DNA from: Haemaphysalis longicornis
Lineage: Eukaryota > Arthropoda > Arachnida > Ixodida > Ixodidae
Length of the DNA: 64,000 nucleotides
NCBI GenBank assembly: GCA_013339765.2
Contig: CM023457.1
Coordinates: 59,761,355 to 59,825,354 of the forward strand
Reading direction: 5' to 3'
Shown one piece after another: positions 44,694 to 56,118 of the stretch. Within the stretch, counting starts at the first letter, position 1. Each line of letters begins with the position of its first letter. Position numbers and translations under genes: made by a program. The notes under the pieces were generated by a model. It was not told the DNA's origin, ran no database searches, and saw only the letters and a program-made list of their open reading frames with translations.

Positions 44694-44759
44694 CCGGCCG
44701 AATGGGACGGCCGGAGCAACGGCGCGCCGCCGGCAGCCGATCGCGGAGGCCGTGGTTAA
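44694..44759 (-). repeat. 66-bp conserved repeat ending at a TTAA, inverted copy
   Basis: GCCGAATGGGACGGCCGGAG, CAACGGCGCGCCGCCGGCAG, CCGATCGCGGAGGCCGTGGT ends at TTAA (44756-44759). It is the inverted partner of 39777-39841. Immediately after the TTAA begins a different TTAA-flanked element. Confidence 0.7.
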
Positions 44760-45218
44760 ACCATAGAGTTTCATACTGATGTATACTAGAGGTAAATCTG
44801 TCGCTGCAGTCGCGGGCCGCCGTGGGCGGAGCCATTGCCGCTAGCGAACTTCCTCGCCTACTTGGCTTAGCTAGCCATATGGCTTCTCTTTTTGTGTCGA
44901 AGCCAAAATCAACAATAAAGGGTAACATTTTTTTTTTTTTTCGTGTTCATCGTGCCTGAAGCTTCTACATAATCGCTGTCAAATTAATCTTTTTGGAGGT
45001 TCACTTTTGGAACAACAAAACAAATTTGATGAACCTTCTACAGTAATATTGCTGCTTTTTTGCGGCCAGAGCCAACTTTTCAGCCTGTTCACGAGCCATG
45101 CCAAGGACAGGTGGAACGTGCCGGCCGGGTACATGCCGGAACGCTCGCCGAAGTGCGGCTCTCTTAGACAGTGGTGCCAGATTTCCCTCTAGTATATATT
45201 AGTATGAAACTCTATGCG
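44760..45218. mobile_element. TTAA-flanked inverted-repeat element, family 3
   Basis: The left end ACCATAGAGTTTCATACTGA and the right end reverse complement CGCATAGAGTTTCATACTAA continue as TGTATACTAGAGGTAAATCT and TATATACTAGAGGGAAATCT, giving an inverted repeat of about 38 bp. TTAA lies at both outer edges (44756-44759 and 45219-45222). The 459-bp interior is non-coding. By target site it is piggyBac-like and non-autonomous. Confidence 0.85.
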
Positions 45219-45831
45219 TTAACCGTGTGTGCGAAGTGCATCGGTATCTTTTAGTTCGATTTAGTTTCGTTGTGACCCTGCGAGCAAGAAACTTTTTTTT
45301 TCTTCTGTTCTCGGTTCGGTATCAGTTTCTGTGATCTCGCTTGCAGCGTGCCAGTGTGGCGGCCGCCTTGACGAGTTTTAGGGCTTGCTTAACTCAGTTC
45401 CCAATTCGTTGAATCTACCGTTGAAATAAACAAAAACAATGGAAACGTCTAAGTTCAGTGCTTTTATTCTCGAATACTTTCGTTTTGTAGCCTTTTTGAG
45501 ACTCTGTTTAGAAGCGGGTAATACCGCGTTCGGTTTTGTTTTACCCTTCAGCGCGTAGTATGTAAATGAAGTGCCACTTTTACGCCGGCAGAAAGGTCGC
45601 AATGCGTAGTGCAGAAGTAGGTGCCGGAAGTAGGCATCTGTTTTCACCGCCCGCTACGCTGTTCCGGAGGCAGTGGATCTCTCGGCTGCTGACCGTGGAC
45701 TCGGGTTTCGAGTTCCCGGCTACGCTGGATGTTTTTAGTTTCTTTTTACCTCTTTAAGTGGTAGCGAAAAACAGAACAAGAACCAGGAGAACGCCTGCGT
45801 TGGCGGCGATTTTCGTCGTGAAAAACGACTA
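45219..45831. other. No gene recognised
   Basis: Contains an AATAAA in GTTGAAATAAACAAAA near 45419-45434. Nothing else supported. Confidence 0.4.
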
Positions 45832-46435
45832 CAGTCGAACCTCGTTAGAACGAAGTAGTATCGGGACAGAAAAATAGTTTGTTATAACCGATACTCGTTA
45901 TAACAGTAGAGGAGTAAAAATCGGCTATAACAAATCGACAATCTGGCTCGCGCAAAAATAATTAACACAAAAATGCAATTTTTGAGTCTTCGAACCCACT
46001 ATACACAAGGTAACCCTTACCTTTCTCCTTGTTGCATTTCGAGCTCAACCGGAACATGAGTACGTGAAATTACAACAGAACAGAGTTCACTTGACAAAAC
46101 AGGACTGAGTCCTTATTTGTTTGATGAAGGATGTGATCTTCGTCTGGTGGATACTCACAGCACTGAGCAGGATGAAGTTTTTCACGGTGTCCACGAACAA
46201 AAGGGCCTTTAACTTCTGCAGTTTCGGACGACACGGGGTTTTTCTCATGCAGCATCTCAGACTCCTGGTCAAATATTTCCTCGTTATATCCGATATCGCG
46301 CCGCTCTCACGGTTTCAGTTTCGTTATAAAAGAATGAGTGACAAGGAAATGAAGCGTGACCAACCAAATATTGTATTTAGTCCGCTATAGCCGATAATTC
46401 GCTATATCAGTGTTCGTTATAACGAGTTAGAACTG
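45832..46435. mobile_element. pogo-like MITE (Tc1/mariner superfamily)
   Basis: The left end CAGTCGAACCTCGTTAGAAC and the right end reverse complement CAGTTCTAACTCGTTATAAC are inverted. The left flank is TA (45830-45831) and the right flank CA (46436-46437), a one-base decay of TA. Further GTTATAAC/GCTATA motifs crowd both sub-termini (near 45875-45930 and 46384-46425). At 604 bp and without a transposase frame it is a non-autonomous element. Confidence 0.85.
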
Positions 46436-48367
46436 CATTTTAAAACACGCTGCTCTTTTGCCCTCCCCAAAAGACGTGTCCCCAACGCGCAGCGCGGTCT
46501 TTAACCGGGTGGCTTGAATTCTGACCTGCTGTCTGCAACGTAGTCTTGAGCAAAAGTTTACGGACCACGAAAATGGCGATTTTAGGGTATTTCTTCTCCG
46601 GTAGCAGCCCACAAACTCTGGTACGCTTGTGAGATGTCGTGTAATTACTAAATTATCGTAAACCTTCTCACATAGTACGTCGGGCTGTCCTCCGACAGGG
46701 AAATAACCCAGAATTGCAGCTTTCGCGGTTCGTATTTTTTTTTCTCTCTTGACTGTACATCGTCATGCGACATTTGCAAAATGGAATAACTAAAGGTACG
46801 CAACCTGACGCAAGCGACAATTGGCGGGCTGATCAATATTGCTCGATCTTTCCACTTCTTACCCCTTCTTAATAAATGAGTTCATTCAGCTTGTTACCAC
46901 CGCTCCGCACCGGATGTGACGTAAATTTATACGACGTGAACCTGCCCGTGGGTTCACAGCGTCGTATCTGACGCTATGGACACACGGGGAGGATGTGTTG
47001 CTGCGAGCCTGCCGCGACATTTACGTCATTTCCGCTTCCTCACATCTGACGTACGTCATACCGAGGTATTAGACCGGACGGTGTTTTCCATCGGACAATG
47101 GTTGAGTGCATTAAGAGCGCTACTGAGCGTTGCACAACGACTCGGAAAGCCAGCGAGCGAACAAGCAGCTGGTTAAATGATCCTTCGAGAGTTCGCCGGT
47201 GGACATTCTGGAGTACGATTACAACTGCGTGCGCGTGTGCACGCGGGCTTGAAATCAAGCGTTCATGGCTCCAAAGCAATACGGAAATCTAGGGGCTTTT
47301 GCATTACTTAAACGACATGTAATTTTTGCTTCTTCACTTGAACAGTTCGTGAATTCTAGGAAGCCCTAGAAGAAAAACAAATAGGTCCTCGCTGGAATTA
47401 AATCGTTTACCGTACGCCACTCTGCGTGCGGGCGTGAACACGGGCGCTGTGAACCGCGTACCATCCCATAACTTCCCTAACGCGTATCGGCTGGCAGCTG
47501 GCTCCCGCGACACGCTCGGCATGTTCCAAATGACGTCCGCGCACTTCAGAGATTGGAGTGGACACGTTTAAATAGCGCGTGCCTTCTAAATTACTTCGTA
47601 GCCTCCTGCTCCTTGCGGCGTCTTCGGCACGTAGCAGCACCAGCGCCAGCTCCCACCCATCTTCACGCGAACTCGAGAGGCTTGCCGCCGCTCTTGCTCA
47701 ACCACGTGCGTATATGCTCGCCGCAGAAATGTTTATCAACGCCTTCCAGCCGCCGCGCTCGCGAGGCTTCTGTTGCAGTTTTCCCCGGTACGACGATGCG
47801 GAAAAGAAGAAAGGCAAGACTAAAAAAGTTCCGCGCAGTCATCTTGAATCTTTCGCCTTGCAACTCATTTGCATCCTGCATTTGCTTAGTTTCGGTAGAC
47901 GGCGCCTTGAAGCGGCCGAGTAATAGTATCCCCACCTCTCCCCCTCTCTTGAAGCGCGCTGGCGGTCCCAGAAAACTCGCCCCGGCTTCTTCTTAACAAT
48001 AACGACGATCACCGGAGCCTCTGCCTGCCTTTATTTCCTCTTTCGCCGCCGCCTCCGCCTCCTCCATCCTCGTCGCGAACTGTGCAAGGAGGCTCGCGTA
48101 CTTCTCTTCGGCAACGCCGCCGCCGCATCCTCGCGCATTGTGGGAGCTCGAAACGCGTTCCGACAGGATGTGGCGGCGGGCTTTATGAGATGACGGAGGA
48201 AGAAAGCGTGCGGTAGAATCCCTTCCGCCTGTTACTGTTTCATCGCATTTCGGGGGGTACCTCTGGCTGCCGCAGTCTTCTCCGGGCCGACGGGCGCCTA
48301 GCGCCTTTTGTGATTCCGATGTTGCTTGTTTTGCCTCGTTTGCTGACAACGGCGACGTCGCGCTCGC
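46436..48367. other. No gene recognised
   Basis: Overlapping open frames between 47407 and 48349 on both strands lie in GC-rich sequence and match no family I know. A T run lies near 46735-46743. Confidence 0.4.
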
Positions 48368-48368
48368 T

Positions 48369-48400
<32 letters not shown>

Positions 48401-48405
48401 TCTCG
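48368..48405 (+). repeat. (TC)n microsatellite
   Basis: Short TC tract with one CCC interruption, 165 bp before a longer one. Confidence 0.95.
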
Positions 48406-48568
48406 CTCCCTTGGCGAAAATAGATTTGCGGGGTTTTGTTACTCGTTTGTATTTTTTTTTCCGCTTGCCTCTTGAGTTGGAGGACGTAAAAACTCCCGCA
48501 TATTCTTATTATATGCCACGCTCCGAATCTGATTCGTCATGTATGGAGGGAAATAGTGTCGTGCGGAG

Positions 48569-48702
<134 letters not shown>

Positions 48703-49314
48703 GCTGCTGCTGCTCCGTTTCTTGTCTCCTTCGTTGGGCACTGTGTCTGGGTTTCTGGCTGCGGGTCTCGTCGGTGTGTGCACCTATTTCTTGGCCCGTC
48801 TCCGGGCGGTGCCGCCGAATTTGCATAGCGCTTACACGCCCGACGGGCGCCTAATATTTTCACCCTCGTTGAGCACTCGCCGGGCGAACGAAGCAGAGGC
48901 GATATTTCAGGCCGCGGCTGGCGCGTGATCACGAGAAAAAGCGCTGCTTGGGCGTCTTTCAAAGGTCGGGTGCTGAGCGTTTTTGCTGTAGCTAACGGTA
49001 GTGCAAAGAAGGAGGAAACGGGCGCGCATGAAAATGGAGTATGGAAATGTCTTGTGCGGCATTCGTAACAGTAAAGCGTTGAAATGGTTTGCCTCTTTTT
49101 TTTTTCGTTTTGATCGGTGCTCTGATATGTGATGTTAATGTTTAATGGCTCTCCCTCCCTCCCTCCCTCAGAATGGGAAATTAGGGGATCGTTGAATTAA
49201 GACAGAAATAGGTGTTGGCAGTTAAGAAAACCTCGGAAAGGAATTGGAGAATGTGTTAGGTCATTGAAACAGATAAAGACCTTGGCAAGACAGAAATAAA
49301 GCGGAGAAAAAATG
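48703..49314. other. No gene recognised; (CTCC)n run
   Basis: A CTCCCTCCCTCCCTCCCTC tract lies at 49151-49169. Open frames running out of the CT tract are artefacts. Confidence 0.5.
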
Positions 49315-49387
49315 CCCGCCGGGTTAGATCCGAACCCACGACCTCCAAAACACGCGTCTGGTGCGATGACCACTACGCTACCGGCGG
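49315..49387 (-). repeat. Near-complete tRNA-like cloverleaf (tRNA pseudogene or SINE head)
   Basis: On the minus strand the 72-nt sequence has a perfect 7-bp acceptor stem (CCGCCGG with CCGGCGG), a D arm with GCG/CGC pairing and the A box TAGCGTAGTGG, a 5-bp anticodon stem CCAGA/TTTGG, a 5-nt variable loop and a T stem with four of five pairs. Two features argue against function: position 33 of the anticodon loop (CGCGTGT) is G where U is nearly universal, and position 58 of the T loop (TTCGGAT) is G where A is expected. The nominal anticodon would be CGU (CGT in DNA). I read it as a pseudogene or SINE head. Confidence 0.6.
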
Positions 49388-50138
49388 GGCTGTGCTCCCC
49401 TCCACTTTCTCAAGTATTTATGCTAAGGTGATTGTTTCCTGCGCTTGGGGGTGGTAGCCAGCGCCACTACGACTACCAAAGCGTTTAACTCCCAGGCCGT
49501 GACTCGAGCGTCTACGACATGTCGGGAACGATCGACCAGCGTTGAACCCTCTTAAGGTACCTATAGCACCAAGACTGCCAGAACGGAGACCCTCGCTATG
49601 CATGTAGCGACTGATAATGGGAAGTGAGGGGCTCGTTGAGTGAAGACAGAGATAAGGGTAGGCAGTCAAAAAATATTGAAGCCGTTCCACTCAACGTGAA
49701 AGCTGTTCGTAAATGCAGAGCAGTGATTCCCCCATAACGGCCTGTGGCACCGTTATCCCGCTTACTGCTACTACCCATCACGCCTCTTCGCCTCCCTGTC
49801 TCACTTCTCTCTTGATGAATTGAACGGAGGTTTGTCCATAGCAGTTCAATTTCCCGCCTTCGCAGTTCTCGCGCGCCCCCTGCCTGGAACGAACAGCGCG
49901 AGCGGTTCTCGCACGGGCCGGCACCTTACTGCGCAGGTCCACAACGCGTTGTTTTGGCGGTCCCATCTCCCCGCGAGGGGGACGCGAGTAAATGCGTCGC
50001 ATAGGGGGGTGGGTGTATTGCGTTAACGTTTAGTGTTTGGGGAGTTGGTGGTAGTGAATGCCGTTGTATCAGCAGCTTCTTGACGTAGTTTGAATGAGTC
50101 AAGGATATAAGGCGCGTTCGTAGCCTCCCATTCTGTGT
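49388..50138. other. No gene recognised
   Basis: Nothing beyond short unrecognisable open frames. Confidence 0.4.
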
Positions 50139-50240
50139 TGGCTTTGTGGCGCAGTGGGTAGTAGCACCATGTTACATTGCGTTCCGCCCGCAGGGTCGAG
50201 GGATCGAAACCAGGCGCCGGGATAGTATTTTTTTTTGTAG
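50139..50240 (+). repeat. tRNA-like sequence, probable SINE head
   Basis: TTTGTGGCGCAGTGGGTAGT is a good A box and GAGGGATCGAAACCAGGCGC a B-box-like T arm, about 50 bp apart, followed by a poly(T) run (50228-50237). The A box matches that of the family 3 SINE (TGGCGCAGTGGG). No second copy of the body was found in the window. Confidence 0.5.
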
Positions 50241-50362
50241 GGGGAGGGGTGCGGACAACGACGGTGCGGACTACGACGGACGTCAACGCGGGGTGACATC
50301 GTGAGTTACTGAAATGCTCTGCATTTAAAAGGCAAGGAAAGCAAAGGAGTAAGCTTGTCACA

Positions 50363-50783
50363 TTCATCATTACTAAACAGCGCAACAAAACACGGACTAT
50401 AGCTGAGGTACACAGGACGAGCGCTGACTTCAACTGATCTTTTATTGAAAAAAACACATATTTATACCCCACAACACCTACACACACAGTGCCATAAATG
50501 CACACAACAAAACAAGCATGGCTTGTTTTGAAACATGGCTTGAGAGGGCTTTTTATCCTTTCAAGTGCGTGTGTTCTAATGGGAATTTTTTAGAGCGTGT
50601 GTGGCGCGTCATATATGTAGCACCGCTGTGATGAATTGCTTGTTTTTGTTTGTGTGCATTTATGGCACGTGTGTGGGGTATAAATATGTGTTTTTTTCAA
50701 TAAAGATCAGTTGGAAGACAGCGCTCGTCCTGTGTACCTCAGCTATAGTCCGTGTTTTTGTTGCGCTGTTTAGTAATGATGGA
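50363..50783. repeat. Inverted pair of retroelement-like 3' ends
   Basis: The left arm (50363-50521) and the right arm (50636-50783) are inverted copies, about 90% alike by eye, separated by 114 bp. Each reads outward through GTGTGTGCATTTATGGCAC, GGGGTATAAATATGTGTTTT, TTTCAATAAA-GATCAGTTG, GCGCTCGTCCTGTGTACCTC and CAGCTATAGTCCGTGTTTT. The TATAAATA and TTCAATAAA signals suggest an LTR-like or Penelope-like terminal region. The superfamily is a guess; what the sequence shows is the inverted repeat. Confidence 0.7.
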
Positions 50784-52343
50784 TAACCAACTCGCCCAAT
50801 ACTGCACTTTGTCCGCATTCAGTTTCGCCAGGGAGCAGCGCATCCGAAACGCCCACGTGGCTCGTATAGCATACGAAGCAAAATGGCGAGGATAAAAGCG
50901 TGCGCTAGCTACAACGCGGGGGGGTAGTGAAGGGCGTGCGTTCGCAGCCGAGGAAACCGCCGCGGTCTCAAAGCAGCGTGTCTGTGTATCGCGAGACGTA
51001 TTCGGGCCGCGTCTCGGGTCCCCAAAGCGATCAGTCAAGAGGTCACGTCCAATCGGCAAATGGACGTTGACTCTACCCTGATTGGCTCGGCCGCCTTGCT
51101 TATACGGCGCCTCTTCCCTTCGCCGCCGATGCGTGTGTTTGCGGCCTATTTGTCTCCCTGGAGAGGTGAGGGTCGCCGCAGCGGAACGGTCCTCGTGCTA
51201 TGCCGCTTTCACGTCGTCCCACCGGTTCTCTGGGAGCGCTGCAATGCTGTGCCCCGGACCGGCGCTCACCGCAATTGGCGCTAGTTTTCGTTTTTTTAAA
51301 AGCGAAGCTTTGTAGTGGGACCGATGGCTTTCTGTCAAGAAGCTAATGCATTTCCCAATAGACCGGTTGGTCGACCGGAAAGCTGTGGTGAGATATCTGG
51401 ACACACGGCGCGTGGCTGAAACCGGGCTTCCATTGTGCGGTTACTTGAAAATCGCGAAAAAGGACGGATGGTTGCAGATAGGACGATAGACGCATCGATC
51501 GTGAAGAAGGAGTAACAACAGTAGTGTACCTTTATCTCATCAACCACGTCTCGCTATACATTTACATCCTTGTAGATGCGTTTACTTAATGCGGCAAAAA
51601 AAAATGGTCGCATAGGTGTGTTCTTCGTTTGTGATTTGAGTCTTTGAAAGTTTGACGACTCGACTGGACGCTCTCAGCGAAGGTTGGCCGGACGCACTTT
51701 GACGCAGTTTTGACGTCAGAAAGATTTTGCTCTTCTCAACTTTCTTTAAAAAGAGATGGTAAACTTTTTTTTTTATTATTTGTATTATTTGGATGGAGGG
51801 CTGTAGTGTGGAGGCGAGCGGGCACACGTACCTCCGTTTTGACTCCCATTGCAGGCTTCTCTGAAATCTTAAACGACGACATAGGCGTGAACGTACGAAT
51901 ACAAGGCACGGACACCCGAATTCTAGCATATTGCTAGTGTAATTAGTTCAGGGAAGCATGCGAAATGCTGCAATTTTACTACGGTAAAGGAGTCGGGGAC
52001 CGTAAAAGATTGGTGCAACAGCGTCGGTGGTGGTAGCGTGTTGAAGCAGCCACGGCTGCCTAGATGAGCTGTACTAAACATCACAGATGGTGGCGTAGCC
52101 GTGTATGACGTCATCGAACGCGTCACTTCCTACAACATTATCACGTGCCTGCAAAACTATCTCGCAAAGTGGGGAGGAAACCCAATATGCTTCGCCTTAA
52201 AAGACTCTACGTTTGATTTTGCTCTCGTTTTTTTTAATAATTGCACTTTTTTTTTTTACCTTCGTGGAAGGAAACGCGAAGAATCACATAATCAGATTCC
52301 GGTTTCTCTTTGTCAAAATTTCAAATTTTCAAAATTTTGCCTG
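50784..52343. other. No gene recognised
   Basis: AAAAGCGAAGCTTTGTAG near 51298 is another palindrome like the start of repeat R4. Poly(T) runs lie near 51768 and 52248. Short open frames have no recognisable product. Confidence 0.4.
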
Positions 52344-52553
52344 TTTAACGCGTCCAAGCGACGCCTGGCCTGTAAGGCGCGCAAGTAGTGGATGACTCAT
52401 TTCGACCACTTGGGCGTCATCTCTAACGGGTGCCGAAATCTCTACGGGCGTTTTCGTATCTCGCTTCCACCTGAACAGCAGCCACCGCGGCCGCCAGAAT
52501 CGAACCCGTGTCCTTTGGCTCTGCAGCACAACGCCTTAGCCAACGGCGTCGGG
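52344..52553 (-). repeat. Diverged full-length Ruka-like SINE
   Basis: The reverse complement reads from a degenerate head (GTTGGCTAAGGCGTTGTGCT, B box GGGTTCGATTC near 52498-52508) through CGCGGTGGCTGCTGTTCAGG to GCGTTAAAC at its 3' end. It carries many substitutions and small gaps. It ends 9 bp before the second copy of repeat R4. Confidence 0.75.
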
Positions 52554-52561
52554 GTCCCGTT

Positions 52562-53150
52562 TTAACAGCGAAGCTGTTTAGCAAATCGCAATTTTTCCTG
52601 TCCGTGGTTAAAAAATACCGAGAAATTGCCGAGCGCGCGCACAGGAGCGCGGGCTTCGCGGCGACCGCCTGGCAGTTAACAAACCAAGAAAATGCCGAGC
52701 GCTCGTGTGCACGTGCCTCGTGGGCACCGCCCAGCGTCCTGGGCGCACGTTTGTCAAGCCAAGCATACCCACTTGGGGAGATTGGCCAAGATTAGCAAAA
52801 ATAATAAAAAAAACTCCAGGCGTTCGCCGTATCGTGGAACACTTGCTCTGAACGAGAAATACTCCAACGTTCGTCGTGATGGTGGCAACCCTTGCTCGGA
52901 ACGAGAAAGACGCGTCATAGCGTACGCCCCTCCGAGGTGATGTCCAATGATTATCACTTCCAATAAAAATGAAGGGAAGTTCACACTTATAGCAACAACG
53001 ATGTATTAAAGGTCGTTGCGGCAGCGAAGAAGAAGCAAATCGGCTGCAATCGTGGACTTGGGCCTTCGTGATGGTCGCGAAGGTTGCATATAGCTACCTT
53101 CAAACCTTACGCGTTAGTGTGAGCTTCCTTCCTGTTTTTTTTTTTTTTTC
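52562..53150 (+). repeat. 540-bp dispersed repeat R4, copy 2
   Basis: Collinear with 6098-6636. It starts with AACAGCGAAGCTGTTTAGC and shares ATACCCACTTGGGGAGATTG, GTCATAGCGTACGCCCCTCC and GGCTGCAATCGTGGACTT, ending near GCGTTAGTGTGAG. This copy has an extra internal stretch near 52855-52905 in which AACGAGAAA and CGTTCG-CGT are duplicated. Confidence 0.75.
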
Positions 53151-54018
53151 CTCGTCTCGCATTCGGTTCTGTCGCTCGGCAAGAATAGTAAAGCAGTGCC
53201 GGCAGGAGTTCTCCCAGTGGAGAGACACGCCTTTCTTGTGGCCGTGTTCGGTGCTTCCTCTATTCTGAGGCCAGGTTTCCCACGTCCGCGGGAGAAAGGC
53301 ACGCGTGTGCCAGGACGGGGGCAACGATATACGCGACGCCCGCGCAAGAGACAAAGCCTCGCGGAGTGCACCTCAGGCACCGACTGATGCGCGATCACCG
53401 AGGGGGGTGGGGGAATCGGGAGTCAATGGAAGATGCTGCGAGGACGGAAACGGAGGGCGGCGGCCGAATGAGATGCAGCGGCGGGCGTGTTCCGCAGCCG
53501 GCGTCGCTGACAGGAACAGGGTCTCCTACTTAGCCCCGGCGCGCAAATTGTTACGGATCTGCTCCGCCGCTCCTTCCGCGTCCCCGATCCGGAGGAGACG
53601 GACGGGAGTGCGTTTCCTCGTCGTCGCGACCTTCACCCGAGGAGGAGGAGTCGGGAACGCTTCACTCACGGGCTGCTTGACGCGGGCGACGTCGTGGGCA
53701 CGCCTGTGTGTCGGCTCCGTCTGTTTGCAGTGCCTTGTTTCGTTCGTTGTTCTGGATCACTCTCTGTCGGCGTGCGGAGTCAGGTGCGTTGAGGGTAGGT
53801 GCTCTTGGCAGATGCTCTTCTGTCTCTGCGGCGTGTGTGTGCTTTTGTGGGCCGGATGAAATAACGTTTTGTGTGTGTTTTTTTTTTTCGCTCTCTTTTT
53901 GGTGATTTTACGTTCTGCCCAGTTTACTGTGTATTGCTATCTTGCGTATTTCTGTCTGTCCGAACCCTGATACATTCGTTTCCAAGTCAGAGAGGCACTT
54001 CCGGTGAGCGGCAGCTCT
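53151..54018. other. No gene recognised; GC-rich
   Basis: A 184-codon plus-strand frame at 53305-53859 is open in GC-rich sequence (53300-53720) but has no recognisable domain and is overlapped by minus-strand frames. I do not call it. Confidence 0.4.
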
Positions 54019-54022
54019 TTAA

Positions 54023-55255
54023 ACGAGTACTGACACCAAAATTTTACTTCCCTGTGTTTTTTTTTTTTTTTTATCAATGCTTACCGGCCTGGCAAACCCG
54101 AAGCAGCACTTTAAATAGTTTAGCACCATTATTTAAATAACATTGAACGGCCGAAAAACCGTCCGTTTTGGTTTCCCGCGCTTCCAGTCCGGAGGGCGCG
54201 TACGTTACAGAATCACGGAATGACCTCACTGTTTTGTGCGGCCGTCAAAGCACCTCAAAGGCCATGGAGGCGTTGTTTCGACCGCCCCGCCGCCGGAGCG
54301 GAGCGGATGAGCTGCCTGAAGGCGTTAGGCCTAGCATTACGGCGGAAATTTGATGACCGCTTTCAATAAAAGACCTTATGGCGGCTTTTTTGCGATTCTG
54401 GGCTTTTAAGTGCGAAGTGGGCTTTTAAGGTTGAATGCCAACACAGATGTAGCAGTCGTTCTGCCTTACTTCCTTTTAAAGTGCGAATGCACTTTATAAG
54501 CGACCCCAAACCATCCACCGCCGGCGGCGTCGGCGTCCGCAGTGCTCCTCTAAAAAGAAACAGCATCGGCGCCAGGTTTCGATCCGAGGACTTTGCGGCC
54601 GCAGCGCGACGCTCTACCGACCAAGCCACGGACGCGACGTGATTTCAGCGTTAGTGACGCGCCTTATATCTTTAACCATTTAAACTACGTCGCAGCGGCG
54701 TGCGTTGGCGACTCAGCGGCGTTATAGCGGCTTGATAACTGCGTGGTGTACACGTGATACTACAAACCCGATGGAAGAGATGGAAGAGAAGGCGGCCCAG
54801 GCGGTGGGCTGCGGGGCCGAGCGCAAGCGCCGCAAGCGGGCGACAACCGTGCATTCGCACTTTCACATTCTCCCCCTCGGGGAAAAGCGGGGGAATTTTT
54901 TTATCGGCTTCTTTCCCTCGTGTGGAACTTTATTTTGGTAATAGTGTCTTTCTGGGCAGCTGTTATGCATGTAGCTCTAGCTACGTGTATCACTTCGTGA
55001 ACGCGGCAGCGCCCATCGCCGCTCGCCGGGCCGCGCGCGTTTAGTGACGTCACGAGTTTCTGACGAGGCAGACTGCTACGTCACTTCTTTTCCCCCTCAC
55101 GGAGTGATGTCACGCTGATGTTCATTTTCTGCACAGCGCTCCGCGTGCTGTTCCACGCGTTGCAGGCCGCTCGTATTTGAGCCAAGGTATTCTGCTGAGT
55201 AAACGAAGTGAACTGTGTAATAATATAAACGCCAAAAATTTGTGTCAGTACCCCT
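54023..55255. mobile_element. TTAA-flanked inverted-repeat element, family 2
   Basis: The left end ACGAGTACTGACACCAAAAT and the right end reverse complement AGGGGTACTGACACAAATTT share GTACTGACAC. TTAA lies at 54019-54022 and 55256-55259. The 1,233-bp interior holds a tRNA-like sequence (54569-54635) but no transposase frame. It begins a cluster of TTAA elements that extends to 59.6 kb. Confidence 0.8.
54569..54635 (-). repeat. tRNA-like sequence within the family 2 element
   Basis: The minus strand reads GTCCGTGGCTTGGTCGGTAG (A box) and CCTCGGATCGAAACCTGG (B box) at tRNA-like spacing. The stretch on its 3' side (AAAAAGAAACAGCATCGGCG in plus orientation) may be SINE body. This is probably a SINE nested in the TTAA element, but no target-site duplication was found. 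Confidence 0.5.
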
Positions 55256-55311
55256 TTAATTATTTGCACATGCACTGACCTAAACGTTCTAAACCACCTT
55301 TATTTGCTTAA

Positions 55312-56118
55312 AGGAACCCTGCAACACTTACCATCGACTACTCGGAATGGGATTTTGGGGTAAATTTATTTTTCCCAGCAATTTTTCCTCCCGCAAGAAT
55401 TATGAAAATCCGTTCACTATCACTGAACCTCGCGCGATGAAAAATGCGCATAAAATTTTTCCCCCTCAACTCAACGCGGGGCAAAGCGACGAAAGCTGCG
55501 CGCTCTCTCCCGGAGAGGGGGCGGCTGCGGCGTTCTGTTCGGCGGCCTTCGATATGTCACAGGCCGGGGGTTTCGTCCTTTTCCCCGCAACGTGGGAGGG
55601 TCTATTTCCGGCCTGGTTCCACAAAAAAGCAGACATGGTGGCCTGCTTTCAAGCAAGCGCTCAGGCGGACGGGGGTTTTTGGAGCAATAAACGTTTGTTG
55701 TCGAGTGGGCTCGTTGAAAGTGGAATATTTAGTTCGTCACTCAAACTCCGCGCGCACTCAAAACAAAAGAAACACCAAAAGCATGCGGGCAGGTTCAGAC
55801 ATAGAAGAGGTTCATACACAGCGCCGCCCACGGTGATGCACAAACAATGCCAAAAATTTTGCCGTGAAGTTGCCAGCGACAGCCAATAGGACAGCCAGGA
55901 CAGTCATGGCCCGATTGACGTCGCAGAGGCCATGCCAGGTGTGCATAATGAGGAAATTGAAGAGAGAGCGGTTGGGTTTTTTCCCCGTCTTTCACGGCGA
56001 TTTGCGCGTTTTCCGCTTCACGTGCACGTGTAATATTTGGCTCGGTGTTCCTGGAGGTGTAATCTAAACGTCGCGCAGGTTTACTTCCCACTGCACGAAA
56101 GAGTGTTGCAGGGTCCCT
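55312..56118. mobile_element. TTAA-flanked inverted-repeat element, family 4
   Basis: The left end AGGAACCCTGCAACACTTAC and the right end reverse complement AGGGACCCTGCAACACTCTT are flanked by TTAA (55308-55311 and 56119-56122). The 807-bp interior includes GACTACTCGGAATG near the left end, a stretch shared with the partial copy at 57823. An open frame at 55347-55889 has no recognisable domain. It lies only 53 bp from the preceding TTAA element. Confidence 0.85.

Noticed and set aside
49315..49387. Functional tRNA gene
   Set aside because: G at position 33 and G at position 58 contradict near-universal tRNA features, despite a good cloverleaf. Annotated as tRNA-like instead.
53305..53859. 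184-codon plus-strand frame
   Set aside because: GC-driven open frame with no recognisable domain; competing minus-strand frames are equally open in its first part.
55347..55889. 180-codon frame inside the family 4 TTAA element as a transposase
   Set aside because: No DDE-type motif, no Cys-rich C-terminus as in piggyBac proteins, and the element is only 807 bp.
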